Shown: positions 44,788 to 54,550, counted from the first letter of the stretch. The stretch: DNA of 64,000 nucleotides from Pandoraea iniqua (GCF_902459685.1 NZ_CABPSF010000002.1:496001-560000), one strand, 5' to 3'. A program made the numbers and translations. The notes: generated from the letters alone by a model not told the origin.

Positions 44788-45150
44788 ATGACCTACGATA
44801 TTCCGACGCTGCTGCAACGCAACCTCGATATGTTTGGCGAGAACGACCCGGTGCGCCGACGCGCGCTCATCGACGCGTTCTACACCGACGATTGCGTGTT
44901 TTACGACCCGAACATGGGCGTCTATCGCGGGCGTGACCAACTCGACCGGATCGCCGGTGCCATCAAGGCCACGCATCCTGAATTCAAGTACCAGCCGATT
45001 GCGTTGCCCGATGTGTCAGGCGACGGCGGGCGAATTCGCTGGGTCTCCGGGCGCCCCGGTTATGCCCCCGAATACGCCGGGACGGATGTCATTCTGGCGC
45101 GCGACGGCCGGATTGCCGCGATCTATCTCTTCTTCGATCCGCTGCCTTGA
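44788..45150 (+). CDS. SnoaL/NTF2-like domain protein
   Basis: A 120-aa single-domain protein (MTYDIPTLLQRNL) with the alpha-plus-beta NTF2-like pattern: AFYTDDCVFYDPN and YRGRDQLDRIAGAI are typical. Such proteins are often polyketide cyclases, isomerases or small ligand binders. AGGAGG, 8 bases before the ATG at 44788, sets the start; the longer frame from 44728 is rejected. It is the third gene after pirin and DoxX. Confidence 0.8.
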   Translation: MTYDIPTLLQRNLDMFGENDPVRRRALIDAFYTDDCVFYDPNMGVYRGRDQLDRIAGAIKATHPEFKYQPIALPDVSGDGGRIRWVSGRPGYAPEYAGTDVILARDGRIAAIYLFFDPLP

Positions 45151-45193
45151 TGGTGCGACAGCACACGAAACAGATGGGGTGCTGAAGACGCGA

Positions 45194-46066
45194 TCACCCC
45201 TGCGCCATGACCTGTTGCGCGATAGCGGTCGTAATGCCGATCTTGTCGTGACGCACGCGCTCCAGCAGGCCGATGCTGCGTTGCTCGGTCACGCCGGGCA
45301 ACGGCACGATGCGAAGCGTTTCCTCGTGGGCCCATGTGGCGCTGCGCAGCATGGGCACCACAGCGACCCCCAGCCCTTGGCGCACCAGCGCGACGATGCC
45401 CTCAATCGAACTCAGTTCCAGATACTCATTGACCTTGACGCGTTGACGCCGCACTGCGCGATCGATCAGCGCGCCGGTGCGTTGCGTCTTGTCGAAGCGC
45501 AGAAAGCGCTCCGTCGACAGGAGCCGCGCCGCCGGCGCCGGCTTCATATCCGCCGGTGTGAGCAGCACCAGTGACTCCTTATATAGCGGCGTCCAGCGCA
45601 CGCCCGCCGGCCGGCGTCCCGAGGGCTCGACGAGCACCGCGCAATCGATATCGCCCGCATCGAGCTGGGCGGTCAACTCGATCGATCGTGCCGTCTGGAT
45701 CAAGACGTCGAGATGCGGCTGCGCATCCTTGATCTGCGAGACGGCGGCGGCCAGCGCGCTGACGGCTGACTCGACCGTACCGATGCTGACGGTTCCGGCG
45801 GGCGTTTCAATGCCCGACGCCAGCATCTGCATGGTCTGGTATTGCGCCAGCAACTGCTTGGCGTGCGGCAGCAGCGCGCGGCCCATCGCATTGAGCGCGA
45901 CCGACCGGCCCACCCGGTCGAACAGCGCGTGATCGAATTCTTCTTCCAGCGCACGCATCTGCATGCTCACGGCCGATTGCGTCATCGCCAGATGCTCGGC
46001 GGCTGACGCAAACGAGCCGTAGCGCGCGACTGCCGTAAAAGTGCGCATGAATCGCAGGTTGCTCAC
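45194..46066 (-). CDS. LysR-family transcriptional regulator
   Basis: A 290-aa LTTR. The N-terminal domain reads FTAVARYGSFASAAEHLAMT and ALEEEFDHALFDRVGRSV, and the effector domain follows. It is divergent from the MHS transporter-amidohydrolase-DUF2817 set across 190 bp, so it is the likely regulator of that operon. The intergenic stretch 46090-46200 is AT-richer than average, as expected for a LysR-controlled promoter. Confidence 0.9.
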   Translation of the reverse strand: MSNLRFMRTFTAVARYGSFASAAEHLAMTQSAVSMQMRALEEEFDHALFDRVGRSVALNAMGRALLPHAKQLLAQYQTMQMLASGIETPAGTVSIGTVESAVSALAAAVSQIKDAQPHLDVLIQTARSIELTAQLDAGDIDCAVLVEPSGRRPAGVRWTPLYKESLVLLTPADMKPAPAARLLSTERFLRFDKTQRTGALIDRAVRRQRVKVNEYLELSSIEGIVALVRQGLGVAVVPMLRSATWAHEETLRIVPLPGVTEQRSIGLLERVRHDKIGITTAIAQQVMAQG

Positions 46067-46255
46067 GGGGGTGCCTCGCAGGTTTTGCCTGATTTTGCTG
46101 GGTTGTGAAGACCGTCGGCGTCTTTCGATTCATCAAAAAAGTTGCGACGACGGATCACAAATTCTAGCTTTTATTGGTTTTTTGGCACAAGCAGAATGGG
46201 TCGATGCGAGTGCAGTCGGCTTGCCACGGTAAAACTTCGAGACAGGAGCATCACC

Positions 46256-47599
46256 ATGGAAGTTTCGGTTGGGCGCGACAGCGCCTCGAATTCGGCTAAT
46301 GCTGCCAACCCGGCAGTGCCCGAGCGATCGGGCAAACGTATTGATGCCCGCATCATCGCGGTATCCACCATCGGCAACGCGCTCGAATGGTTCGATTTCA
46401 CCGTCTTCACCTTCTTCGCGGCGAACATCGCCCGCCAGTTCTTCCCCAGCGACAACCCGACCGCCGCCTTGCTTGCGGCATGGACCACCTTCGGCGTGGG
46501 CTTTCTCACGCGCCCGCTCGGCGGTATTGTGCTCGGCAACTACGCCGACAAACACGGCCGTAAAGCTGCCTTGTTGCTGACCATTTCGGTCATGGCGCTC
46601 GGTGTGGCCGTCATCGCGTTTGCGCCGACGTATGCGCAGATCGGCATGGCTGCGCCCATCCTGATGTTGATCGGCCGCTTCCTGCAAGGCTTCTCGGCGG
46701 GCGGCGAAGTGGGCAGTGCCACGGCCTTTTTGGTCGAGCATGCCCCGGTCGAGCGCCGTGGCGTGTACGGCAGCTTCCAGATGATTGCGCAGGCATGCAG
46801 CATGCTGCTCGGCGCCATCGTTTCGGTGGGCATTACGCAGGCGTTGACGCCGGAGCAGATCGATTCGTTCGGCTGGCGTATCCCGTTCGTGCTCGGCCTG
46901 CTGATTGTGCCGGTTGGTTTGTATGTGCGCTCGCGCCTCGATGAGTCGCCGGTGTTCAAGGATGCGGCCAAGCGCGCAGCACCGGAGCGCTCGCCGTTTA
47001 TCGAATCGATCACGCAGCACTGGCGTCAGGTGCTGGCCGGTTTCGGTCTCACCGTGTACGGCACGATCGGCACGTACATCTTCTATTACTACATGCCGAG
47101 CTACGCCACGAAGTCGTTGGGCATTCCGTTCAAGAGCAGCGTCATCGCGTCGTTGTGTGCCGCCGTGGCGTACATCATCGGCACCTTCGCCTCGGGCCGT
47201 ATCTCGGACTCGATCGGGCGCAAGAAGCCGATGGTGGCCTCGGCGCTCATCAGCCTGATCATCGCGTATCCGCTGTTCCTCGCGGTGAGCCATACGCCGA
47301 CGCTGCCGATGCTGATCTTCGTGCAGTGCTGCCTGATGCTCTCGCTCGGCTTGTTCCAAGGGTCGTATTGCGCGTTCGTGTGCGAGTTGTTCCCGTCGCG
47401 GGTACGTGCCACGTCGATGGCCATCGGCTACAACTTCGCGGTGATGATCTTCGGCGGTTTTGCCGGGGCGATCGCCACGCTGCTGATCGGCTGGACGGGC
47501 GACAAGCTCGCCGTTGTGTACTACGGCTTGTTCGGCGCGGCAGTGGGCCTCATCACGATTCTGATGCTCAAAGACCGCTCGCGTCAGCCGCTGGCGTAA
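46256..47599 (+). CDS. MFS transporter, metabolite:H+ symporter (MHS) family
   Basis: A 447-aa permease with about twelve helices. The MHS signature is clear: GNALEWFDFTVFTFFA at the first helix, then RPLGGIVLGNYADKHGRK and the FQMIAQACSMLLG region. These transporters import organic acids such as citrate, ketoglutarate or small amino-acid derivatives. The ATG at 46256 is chosen because AGGAG is 7 bases upstream. Its partner genes encode hydrolases, so it may import an N-acyl amino acid or a peptide. Confidence 0.9.
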   Translation: MEVSVGRDSASNSANAANPAVPERSGKRIDARIIAVSTIGNALEWFDFTVFTFFAANIARQFFPSDNPTAALLAAWTTFGVGFLTRPLGGIVLGNYADKHGRKAALLLTISVMALGVAVIAFAPTYAQIGMAAPILMLIGRFLQGFSAGGEVGSATAFLVEHAPVERRGVYGSFQMIAQACSMLLGAIVSVGITQALTPEQIDSFGWRIPFVLGLLIVPVGLYVRSRLDESPVFKDAAKRAAPERSPFIESITQHWRQVLAGFGLTVYGTIGTYIFYYYMPSYATKSLGIPFKSSVIASLCAAVAYIIGTFASGRISDSIGRKKPMVASALISLIIAYPLFLAVSHTPTLPMLIFVQCCLMLSLGLFQGSYCAFVCELFPSRVRATSMAIGYNFAVMIFGGFAGAIATLLIGWTGDKLAVVYYGLFGAAVGLITILMLKDRSRQPLA

Positions 47600-47780
47600 C
47601 CCTTCATTCACCATCGCGCGGGAGTCTGGCTCCCCTGATTTCCGCGCGTGTCTTGCCTGACGAATTCCCGTAACCGGCCCCATTACCCCGTAAAGCACAC
47701 CGTGCATGACTGCCCCTGAGCCGGGGGTAGTCGCCGCTGCATTGGGGCCTTTCGATAACGTCCAATCAGAGTCCACTCCC

Positions 47781-48971
47781 ATGTCCATCATTCCCGAAAT
47801 TGCCGAACGTACGGCAGAACTTCAGGCGATTCGCCGAGATATCCATGCGCATCCGGAACTGCGCTACGAAGAGGAGCGCACGGCCGACATCGTCGCGCGC
47901 CTGCTCGAATCGTGGGGCATCGAGGTCACGCGTGGTCTGGGCAAGACCGGTGTCGTCGGTGTGCTGCGCAACGGCATCGGCACGAAGACCATCGGCCTGC
48001 GTGCCGACATGGATGCGTTGCCGATTCAGGAACTGAACACGTTCGAGCACGCCTCGCAATACGCCGGCAAGATGCACGCGTGCGGTCACGACGGCCACAC
48101 GGCCATGCTGTTGGGCGCGGCCCAGCATCTCGCGGCGCATCGCACGTTCGACGGCACCATCGTGTTCATCTTTCAGCCAGCGGAAGAGGGCGGTGGCGGC
48201 GCCAAGGCCATGCTCAAGGATGGTTTGTTCGAGAAATTTCCGGTCGACGCCGTGTTCGCGCTGCACAACTGGCCGGGGCTTGCCGCCGGTAGTTTCGGGG
48301 CACGGGTGGGGGCGACGCAGGCGTCGAGCAACGAGTTCCGGATTGTCGTGAAGGGCACGGGCGCACACGCTGCGATGCCGCACGACGGTATCGACCCGGT
48401 GCTAACTGCCATGCAGATCGGCACGGGGCTGCAAAGCATCATGACGCGCAACAAGCGCCCGATCGATGCCGCCGTGCTGTCGATCACCCAGATGCAGGCA
48501 GGCGAAGCCATCAATGTGATTCCGAATACGGCCACGTTGGCCGGCACGGTGCGCACGTTCTCGCTCGAAGTGCTCGATCTGGTGGAAACGCGCATGCGCG
48601 AGTTCTGCGAAGCGACGGCGGCGGCGTATGGCTGCACGGTCGAGTTCTCGTTCGTCCGCAACTACCCGCCGACGGTCAACACGGCCGCCGAGACGCAGTT
48701 CGCTGTGAATGTGATGCAGGAGATCGTCGGCCGCGATCACGTGGTGAGCCCGATCGATCCGACCATGGGCGCGGAAGACTTTTCGTTCTTCCTGCTGGAG
48801 CGCCCGGGCTGCTATGCGTACATCGGCAACGGGCTGGGCGATCACCGCGCGCATGGTCACGGACTCGGGCCGTGCATGCTGCACAACACTAGCTATGACT
48901 TCAACGACGACGTGCTGACGCTGGGCTCCACCTACTGGGTGCGGCTGGCAGAAGCCTTTTTGGTGGCCTGA
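47781..48971 (+). CDS. M20D amidohydrolase (hippurate hydrolase type)
   Basis: A 396-aa zinc-dependent aminoacylase. Metal and catalytic residues appear in HACGHDGHTAML near residue 98, PAEEGGGGAKAML near residue 135 and GAHAAMPHDGIDP near residue 195, with the C-terminal metal His in MLHNTSYDFND. These enzymes cleave N-acyl amino acids such as hippurate or IAA conjugates. It lies after an MHS permease and just 6 bp before the next hydrolase gene. Confidence 0.9.
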   Translation: MSIIPEIAERTAELQAIRRDIHAHPELRYEEERTADIVARLLESWGIEVTRGLGKTGVVGVLRNGIGTKTIGLRADMDALPIQELNTFEHASQYAGKMHACGHDGHTAMLLGAAQHLAAHRTFDGTIVFIFQPAEEGGGGAKAMLKDGLFEKFPVDAVFALHNWPGLAAGSFGARVGATQASSNEFRIVVKGTGAHAAMPHDGIDPVLTAMQIGTGLQSIMTRNKRPIDAAVLSITQMQAGEAINVIPNTATLAGTVRTFSLEVLDLVETRMREFCEATAAAYGCTVEFSFVRNYPPTVNTAAETQFAVNVMQEIVGRDHVVSPIDPTMGAEDFSFFLLERPGCYAYIGNGLGDHRAHGHGLGPCMLHNTSYDFNDDVLTLGSTYWVRLAEAFLVA

Positions 48972-48977
48972 CGCGCC

Positions 48978-50072
48978 ATGACGACCGGACTTTTCTCCGT
49001 GAGCTATTCGCAGGCGCGCAAGCGGTTTGCCGCGGCTGCGCGCGCTGCGGGTGTCGATGTCGAGAGCCACGTGATTCAGGGCATCATCGGGCGCGAAGGC
49101 GAAGCGTTGGCCACCGATGTTGTGCGGCTTGGTTCACCGGATGCCCGGCGCCTGTTGATCCTGACGTCCGGCACGCATGGCGTCGAAGGTTTCTGCGGCA
49201 GTGCGGCGCAGATTGCCCTGCTGGGCGATTCGGGATTGCAGGCGCGTCTGGCAGCGGCCGATGTGGCGATTCTCGTGGTGCACGCGATCAATCCGTATGG
49301 CTTTTCGTGGCTGTCGCGCACGAATGAAGACAACGTCGATCTGAACCGCAACAGCATCGATTTCACGCAAGCGCTGCCGGTCAACGATGCCTACGCCGAC
49401 TTGCATGCGCTGCTCGTGCCGCCGATCTGGCCGCCATCGGATGTGAATGCGGCAGCGATTGCCGACTACATCGCGATGCATGGAGAACCGGCGTATCAGC
49501 GCGCGCTGACGATCGGGCAGTACAGCTTCGCAGACGGGTTGTTCTACGGCGGGCGCGGGCCGGTGTGGAGCACTCGTCTGATGCGCACGCTGATCGACAC
49601 GCATGCGAAGGGCTGTGATGCCATCGGTTGGATCGATTTCCATACCGGCCTCGGTCCGCCGGGGCATGGCGAGAAGATCAGCGTGGGGCAGTTGGATGCG
49701 GCGGAGTTGCAGCGGGCGCGCCGTTGGTGGGGCGCCGATGTGGCGAGTCCGGTGGATGGCACGACGGTGGCGTCGAACGTCGGCGGCCCGTTGCTCGACA
49801 CGCTGCGCTTCGCTCGCCCGGATGCACAAATCACGGCGATGGCCATCGAGTACGGCACGGTGCCGCTCATCGACATGCTGCATATGCTGGGCGCCGACGC
49901 GTGGCTGCGTCGAAACCCGGAAACACCGTCCGAACAGGCGGCAAAGATCCGCGATCAGGTGCGCGCAGCGTTCTGCTTCGACGACGCCGGATGGCAAGGC
50001 CAGATTCTCGGTCAGGCGCGTGTTGCGATTCTTCAGGCGGTGTTGGGGTTGGGGCGGGGGGAGGGGGCTTGA
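48978..50072 (+). CDS. DUF2817 (M14-like carboxypeptidase) protein
   Basis: A 364-aa protein of the DUF2817 family, related to zinc carboxypeptidases of family M14. Putative zinc ligands are in SGTHGVEGFCG near residue 65 and WIDFHTGLGPPG near residue 220. A catalytic Glu may be in AIEYGTVP near residue 295. The substrate is unknown. It is only 6 bp downstream of the M20 amidohydrolase, so the two probably act in series on the same imported compound. Confidence 0.85.
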   Translation: MTTGLFSVSYSQARKRFAAAARAAGVDVESHVIQGIIGREGEALATDVVRLGSPDARRLLILTSGTHGVEGFCGSAAQIALLGDSGLQARLAAADVAILVVHAINPYGFSWLSRTNEDNVDLNRNSIDFTQALPVNDAYADLHALLVPPIWPPSDVNAAAIADYIAMHGEPAYQRALTIGQYSFADGLFYGGRGPVWSTRLMRTLIDTHAKGCDAIGWIDFHTGLGPPGHGEKISVGQLDAAELQRARRWWGADVASPVDGTTVASNVGGPLLDTLRFARPDAQITAMAIEYGTVPLIDMLHMLGADAWLRRNPETPSEQAAKIRDQVRAAFCFDDAGWQGQILGQARVAILQAVLGLGRGEGA

Positions 50073-50134
50073 GGACGCTGGGAGTGCTTTGCTGAACGCC
50101 GATTTCGTCGGCGTTCAGTCTTGCCTTTTTACTC

Positions 50135-51337
50135 CTACCAGTTCGTCTCCCGCTCTGGCGTCGCCGTAATCTTATGGATCGAGAGATCCGCACCATAGTA
50201 TTCCTGCTCGTCGTCGAGTCGTAGCCCCACAGTGCGTTTCAGCACGCCATAGACGACGTAGCCGCCGACGAAGGCGATCACTACACCCGATACCGTCCCC
50301 ACGACCTGCGCGATAAAGCTCACGCCGCCCAGCCCGCCGAGTGCCGTCTGGCCAAAGATGCCGGCCGCCAGACCGCCCCAGATACCGCAGACGCCGTGCA
50401 ACGGCCACACGCCGAGCACGTCGTCGATACGCAGGCGGTTCTGCGTCACCGTGAACAACCACACGAACAGCCCACCGGCGACCGCACCTACCACCAGCGC
50501 GCCCAGCGGATGCATCACGTCCGAGCCTGCACAAACTGCGACGAGACCCGCCAACGGACCGTTATGAATAAAGCCCGGGTCGTCCTTGCCGACCCACATC
50601 GCAATCAGCGTGCCACCTACCATCGCCATCAGCGAATTCACGGCCACCAGCCCCGAGATGCCGCCCACACGCTGCGCGCTCATCACGTTGAAGCCGAACC
50701 AGCCGACGATGAGAATCCACGCGCCGAGCGCCAAAAACGGAATCGATGACGGCGGGTGCGCCGCGACCTGACCCTGCCCGTTGTAGCGTCCACGGCGTGC
50801 GCCCAGATGCAGCACGGCCGCCAGTCCGATCCAGCCCCCTACCGCGTGCACGACCACCGACCCCGCAAAGTCGTGGAACGGTGCGCCGACCGTGCGCGTC
50901 AGCCAGTCCTGAATACCGAAGTGGCCGTTCCACGCGATGCCCTCGAAGAACGGATAGATCAAACCCACGAGGAAGAACGTCGCCAACGACTGCGGATGAA
51001 ACTTCGCCCGCTCGGCAATCCCGCCCGACACGATCGCCGGAATCGCGGCGGCAAACGTCAGCAGGAAGAAGAACCGGATGAGCGCATAGCCGTTGTGCTC
51101 GGCCAGCACCGTGGCGCTCGACCAGAAGTCCACGCCATAGGCGAGCGGGTAGCCGATGAAGAAGTAGGCCAGCCCCGAGACGGCAAAGTCGGTCAGGATC
51201 TTGACCAGCGCATTGACCTGATTCTTCTTACGGACCGTGCCGAGCTCGAGAAAAGCAAAGCCGGCGTGCATGGCAAGCACCAGGATCGCGCCGAGTAACA
51301 GGAACAGCACGTCGCCGGGTGTATTGGTATTGGGCAT
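50135..51337 (-). CDS. amtB: ammonium transporter (Amt/MEP/Rh)
   Basis: A 400-aa membrane protein with eleven helices. Pore motifs are present: FHDFAGSVVVHAVGG near residue 155 with the first pore His, and WPLHGVCGIWGGL near residue 310 with the second. The YRD-type C-terminal tail is present as YGADLSIH. No glnK is adjacent, which is less usual. It starts at 51337 with MPNTNTPG; there is no cleavable signal. Confidence 0.92.
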   Translation of the reverse strand: MPNTNTPGDVLFLLLGAILVLAMHAGFAFLELGTVRKKNQVNALVKILTDFAVSGLAYFFIGYPLAYGVDFWSSATVLAEHNGYALIRFFFLLTFAAAIPAIVSGGIAERAKFHPQSLATFFLVGLIYPFFEGIAWNGHFGIQDWLTRTVGAPFHDFAGSVVVHAVGGWIGLAAVLHLGARRGRYNGQGQVAAHPPSSIPFLALGAWILIVGWFGFNVMSAQRVGGISGLVAVNSLMAMVGGTLIAMWVGKDDPGFIHNGPLAGLVAVCAGSDVMHPLGALVVGAVAGGLFVWLFTVTQNRLRIDDVLGVWPLHGVCGIWGGLAAGIFGQTALGGLGGVSFIAQVVGTVSGVVIAFVGGYVVYGVLKRTVGLRLDDEQEYYGADLSIHKITATPERETNW

Positions 51338-51744
51338 GAATGTGCTCTTTTGGTGCAGACGGGAAGAAGAAAGATGATGAGCAAGACCGATGCCAGAATT
51401 TTCAGGTCACTGATTTGTATGGATGTTTCGCCAGATGGAAATGCCTGAGGGGCAAATCTCGGCACGTTCGTGGTGCGGCGACGGCGATCGTGAGCGACGC
51501 CGGTGCATCGACGCAGTGGATGGCGTCCTCGGCGGGGTCATCGGCAGCGCCGGCAATGCCGTCGATAAAACTCTGTAAGCGATACGCGATGGCTCGCGCG
51601 ATGCGTGGCCGCAAGGCGCGGTATAGAATCGAGCGTTCTCGCACCGGGACGTACCGTGTATCGCGTATCGTGCCGCGTGCGCTGCAACCGCGTGACCACA
51701 TCAAAACATCCAGTCACACACGAGCCAACCACTGAGGAAAACCC
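51338..51744. promoter_or_regulatory. divergent gap upstream of amtB and the monooxygenase-like gene
   Basis: This 407-bp region contains no convincing gene. Near the plus-strand gene a TATAGAAT (51622-51629) is a possible -10, without a good -35. Near amtB the sequence is AT-richer (51340-51425), as expected for a promoter, possibly a sigma-54-type nitrogen promoter, but I did not find a clean GG-N10-GC element. Confidence 0.3.
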
Positions 51745-52044
51745 ATGATCTTTGAAATCGCCCAGATCGAAGTCAAACCCGGCACGGAAGCGGCATTCGA
51801 GCAAGGCGTCGCCAAAGCCGCGCCGCTGTTCAAGGGGTCGAAAGGCTGCCATGGCATGCGCCTGCTCAAGCAGATCGAGCAGCCGACGCATTACAGCCTC
51901 GTCGTCACTTGGGAAACGCTGGAAAACCACACCGTCGACTTCCGTAACTCGGAAGCCTTCGCCCAGTGGCGTGCCCTCGTGAGCGATTGCTTTGCCTCGC
52001 CGCCGAACGTGAGCCACGTGACGGAAGCGCTGATCGGCTTCTAA
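51745..52044 (+). CDS. antibiotic biosynthesis monooxygenase (ABM) domain protein
   Basis: A 99-aa dimeric alpha-beta barrel protein. The family pattern is visible: EIAQIEVKPGTEAAFEQ at the start, GSKGCHGMRLLKQ, and SLVVTWETLENH. Such small proteins act as cofactor-free quinone monooxygenases, heme-degrading enzymes or aldehyde handlers. The role here is unknown. It is monocistronic and followed by a strong terminator. Confidence 0.85.
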   Translation: MIFEIAQIEVKPGTEAAFEQGVAKAAPLFKGSKGCHGMRLLKQIEQPTHYSLVVTWETLENHTVDFRNSEAFAQWRALVSDCFASPPNVSHVTEALIGF

Positions 52045-52072
52045 GTCGATTTCAGGCGGACGGCAGAATCAA

Positions 52073-52115
52073 GGGCGGTGCCCGGTCAACACGGCCGGCA
52101 CCGCCCAAGTTTTTT
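52073..52115 (+). terminator. intrinsic terminator after the ABM gene
   Basis: GGGCGGTGCC beginning at 52073 pairs with GGCACCGCCC ending near 52106 and is followed by GTTTTTT. Confidence 0.85.
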
Positions 52116-52229
52116 CATGGTGTGAGATAGCAGGGAACACTAAGACCAAACCAAGGGTTAACGCGATATAACGCCTCAAAAGTTTTCATATAACATGCAA
52201 ACCAGAAAAGCATGAGATGACGTGAGAGG

Positions 52230-52964
52230 ATGACAACCAAGCCCAAAACCCTGACCGAACAGGTCTCGCAGCAACTGCATGACGCGATCCGGCAGGGGAT
52301 CTATCCCGTCGGCACCAAGTTGCCGACCGGCAAGCAGCTCTCCGAAACCTATGGTGTGAGTCAGGCGGTGATCCGTGAAGTCACGGAACGTTTGCGCGCA
52401 CAGGGGCTGATCGACAGTCGTCAGGGCGCGGGCGTCACGGTACGCGCGCGTACGCCGTCCAGTGGCTTTCAGGTGCCCGTCGGGCAAGACGCGGCCGATC
52501 TCGCGAGCGTGTACGAACTGCGCCTCGATCTCGAAAGCACGGCGGCGGCGCTCGCAGCGGTGCGTCATACCCAAGAGGACATCCGTCTGCTGGGCGAGAT
52601 TCTCGAAAAGCTCGAAACCAATCTCTATCACGCGGAAAACGGCGTCGAGTACGACACCGCGTTTCACGCCGCCATCGCACGCGCTACACACAACCGCTAC
52701 TACGCCGACCTGTTGCAGTACCTGAATCTCCAGATCCGGCAAGTGGTGCAGGCCGCGCGCACGAATACGCTGCGCCACGAAGGGCTGGCGGCGCAGGTGC
52801 ATCAGGAGCACGTCGCCGTGTTCAACGCCATCAAGGCGCGTGATCCGCTGCTGGCACGCGCCGCATCGCTCTCGCACTTGCTACGCGCGTCGGCGCGCCT
52901 TGGCCTGACGCTGCCCGGACGCGACATCATCACCGGGGCCATCGCGCCCACGGTGGCGTCTTAG
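52230..52964 (+). CDS. GntR-family (FadR/FCD subfamily) transcriptional regulator
   Basis: A 244-aa repressor. The GntR winged helix spans residues about 8-72 (GTKLPTGKQLSETYGVSQAVIREV, in two parts), and the FCD effector domain follows with its metal His residues in FHAAIARATHN. FCD regulators sense hydroxy- or carboxylic acids (LldR, GlcC types), which fits the 2-hydroxyacid enzymes downstream. A possible operator, CATGC and GCATG arms at 52194-52214, sits just before the gene. It starts 80 bp before the D-2-hydroxyacid dehydrogenase. Confidence 0.88.
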   Translation: MTTKPKTLTEQVSQQLHDAIRQGIYPVGTKLPTGKQLSETYGVSQAVIREVTERLRAQGLIDSRQGAGVTVRARTPSSGFQVPVGQDAADLASVYELRLDLESTAAALAAVRHTQEDIRLLGEILEKLETNLYHAENGVEYDTAFHAAIARATHNRYYADLLQYLNLQIRQVVQAARTNTLRHEGLAAQVHQEHVAVFNAIKARDPLLARAASLSHLLRASARLGLTLPGRDIITGAIAPTVAS

Positions 52965-53045
52965 GGCCTGCGGCCCGTCTTGCAAGCATCGCTCGACATC
53001 GAATACCCCCAACTTCTCGCCCCCTAACTTCCGACGCGTGATCCC

Positions 53046-54467
53046 ATGACAATCACTGCCTTCGCTCAACGCCTCATCGACGCTATCGGTGCCGATAGCG
53101 TGCTCACCGCTCCCGACGACATCGCCCCATGGCTGGCCGACTGGCGCGGCATGTACCGTGGCAGCGCGCAGGCTGTGGTGCGTCCGCGTTCGACGGAGGA
53201 CGTCTCGAAAGTGCTCGCCCTGTGCCAGCAGACGGCAACGCCGGTCGTGCCGCGCGGGGGCAACACCGGTTTGTGCGGTGGCGCGACGCCCGACGGTGCG
53301 GCGCAGAACGTGGTGCTGAGCCTCGATCGCATGAACGCCGTGCGCAGCCTCGACACCATCGCCAACACGATGGTGGCCGAAGCCGGTTGCATTCTTCAGG
53401 ACCTGCAACGCGTAGCGAGCGACGCCAATCGTCTGTTTCCGCTGAGTCTCGCGGCAGAAGGCTCGTGCCAGCTTGGCGGCAATCTCGCCACCAACGCCGG
53501 TGGCGTGAACGTAGTGCGCTATGGCATGACACGCGAGCTGGTGCTCGGTATCGAAGCCGTGCTGCCCAATGGCGAAATCCTGCACGGCCTGCGCACCTTG
53601 CGCAAAGACAACACCGGTTACGACCTCAAACAATTGCTGATCGGCTCCGAAGGCACGCTCGGCATCATCACGGCCGCCGCGTTGCGGCTGTTTGCGCCGA
53701 CGCCGGTGCGTCAGGTGGTGATCGCGGCTGTCACGTCGCCGCGTCAGGCGCTTGAACTCTATGAACTGCTGTTCACCGAGTGCGGCTCGCGCATGCAGGC
53801 GTTCGAATTCTTCACCGGTGAATGTGTCGACCTCGTCATGGCCCACGTGCCGGGCGTGCGCGCCCCGTTCGGTGAGCGTCATCCGGGTTATGTGCTGGTG
53901 GAACTGGCCGACACGGCCGACGAGCAGGCGCTCGCCGCGCTGCTGGAGCGAGTGATCGAGACCGCCATCGAGCGCGATCTGTGCGCCGACGCAGTGGTGT
54001 CGTCCACGCTCGGTCAGGTCGAAGAGATGTGGAAGCTGCGCGAAGAGATTTCCGAAGCGCAACGCGCCGATGGCCCGCACTTGAAGCACGACGTGTCGCT
54101 GCCCATCGAGGCCATTCCCGAATTTATGGAGAGCGCCGAGGCGCGCGTGCGCCGTGTGTGCCCGCAGGTGCGGCCGTTCATCTTCGGGCACTTTGGCGAC
54201 GGCAATCTGCATTACAACCTCTCGCGCCCGGCGGGCGAGCCAGCCGACTTCATGGCGAAGCACGGCGAGGCGATCACCGCCGAAGTGCTCGACGAAGTGG
54301 CGCGCTACGGCGGCAGCATCAGCGCGGAGCACGGCATCGGCCAGCTCAAGCGCGACTACTTCGCGAAGTACAAGTCGCCGCTCGAACTGCGCCTGATGCG
54401 CGAGATCAAGGCCGTATTCGACCCGGCCGGCATCATGAACCCGGGCAAGTTGCTCAAGGTGCAGTGA
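53046..54467 (+). CDS. FAD-linked oxidase, D-2-hydroxyglutarate/D-lactate dehydrogenase type
   Basis: A 473-aa flavoenzyme of the VAO/PCMH family. The N-terminal FAD domain carries VVPRGGNTGLCGGA near residue 75 and LGGNLATNAGGVNV near residue 145. The C-terminal cap has the metal-binding FGHFGDGNLHYN near residue 380 and SAEHGIGQLKRDY, which point to D-2-hydroxyglutarate dehydrogenase-like enzymes. Electron transfer to ETF is known for this family, and etfBA lie downstream. It is inducible by the adjacent GntR regulator, by inference. Confidence 0.88.
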   Translation: MTITAFAQRLIDAIGADSVLTAPDDIAPWLADWRGMYRGSAQAVVRPRSTEDVSKVLALCQQTATPVVPRGGNTGLCGGATPDGAAQNVVLSLDRMNAVRSLDTIANTMVAEAGCILQDLQRVASDANRLFPLSLAAEGSCQLGGNLATNAGGVNVVRYGMTRELVLGIEAVLPNGEILHGLRTLRKDNTGYDLKQLLIGSEGTLGIITAAALRLFAPTPVRQVVIAAVTSPRQALELYELLFTECGSRMQAFEFFTGECVDLVMAHVPGVRAPFGERHPGYVLVELADTADEQALAALLERVIETAIERDLCADAVVSSTLGQVEEMWKLREEISEAQRADGPHLKHDVSLPIEAIPEFMESAEARVRRVCPQVRPFIFGHFGDGNLHYNLSRPAGEPADFMAKHGEAITAEVLDEVARYGGSISAEHGIGQLKRDYFAKYKSPLELRLMREIKAVFDPAGIMNPGKLLKVQ

Positions 54468-54517
54468 GGTGGCTGTTCACAGGCATCGGCGGTGCCGGTG
54501 CCTGATGTGCTTCAACC

Positions 54518-54550
54518 GTGATTCACCTGTGATTCACCTGTGATTCACCC
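54518..54550 (+). repeat. three tandem 11-bp repeats, one helical turn apart
   Basis: GTGATTCACCT occurs at 54518-54528 and 54529-54539, with GTGATTCACCC at 54540-54550 and a degenerate GTGTTTCATC following. The core GTGATTCAC is itself a palindrome (GTGA-T-TCAC). The array sits 74 bp before the amidohydrolase start and looks like stacked protein-binding sites. Confidence 0.7.

Noticed and set aside
46133-47791. A 552-codon minus-strand open frame over the MHS permease
   Set aside because: The plus-strand permease has its family signature and ribosome site; the minus frame is compositionally a shadow.
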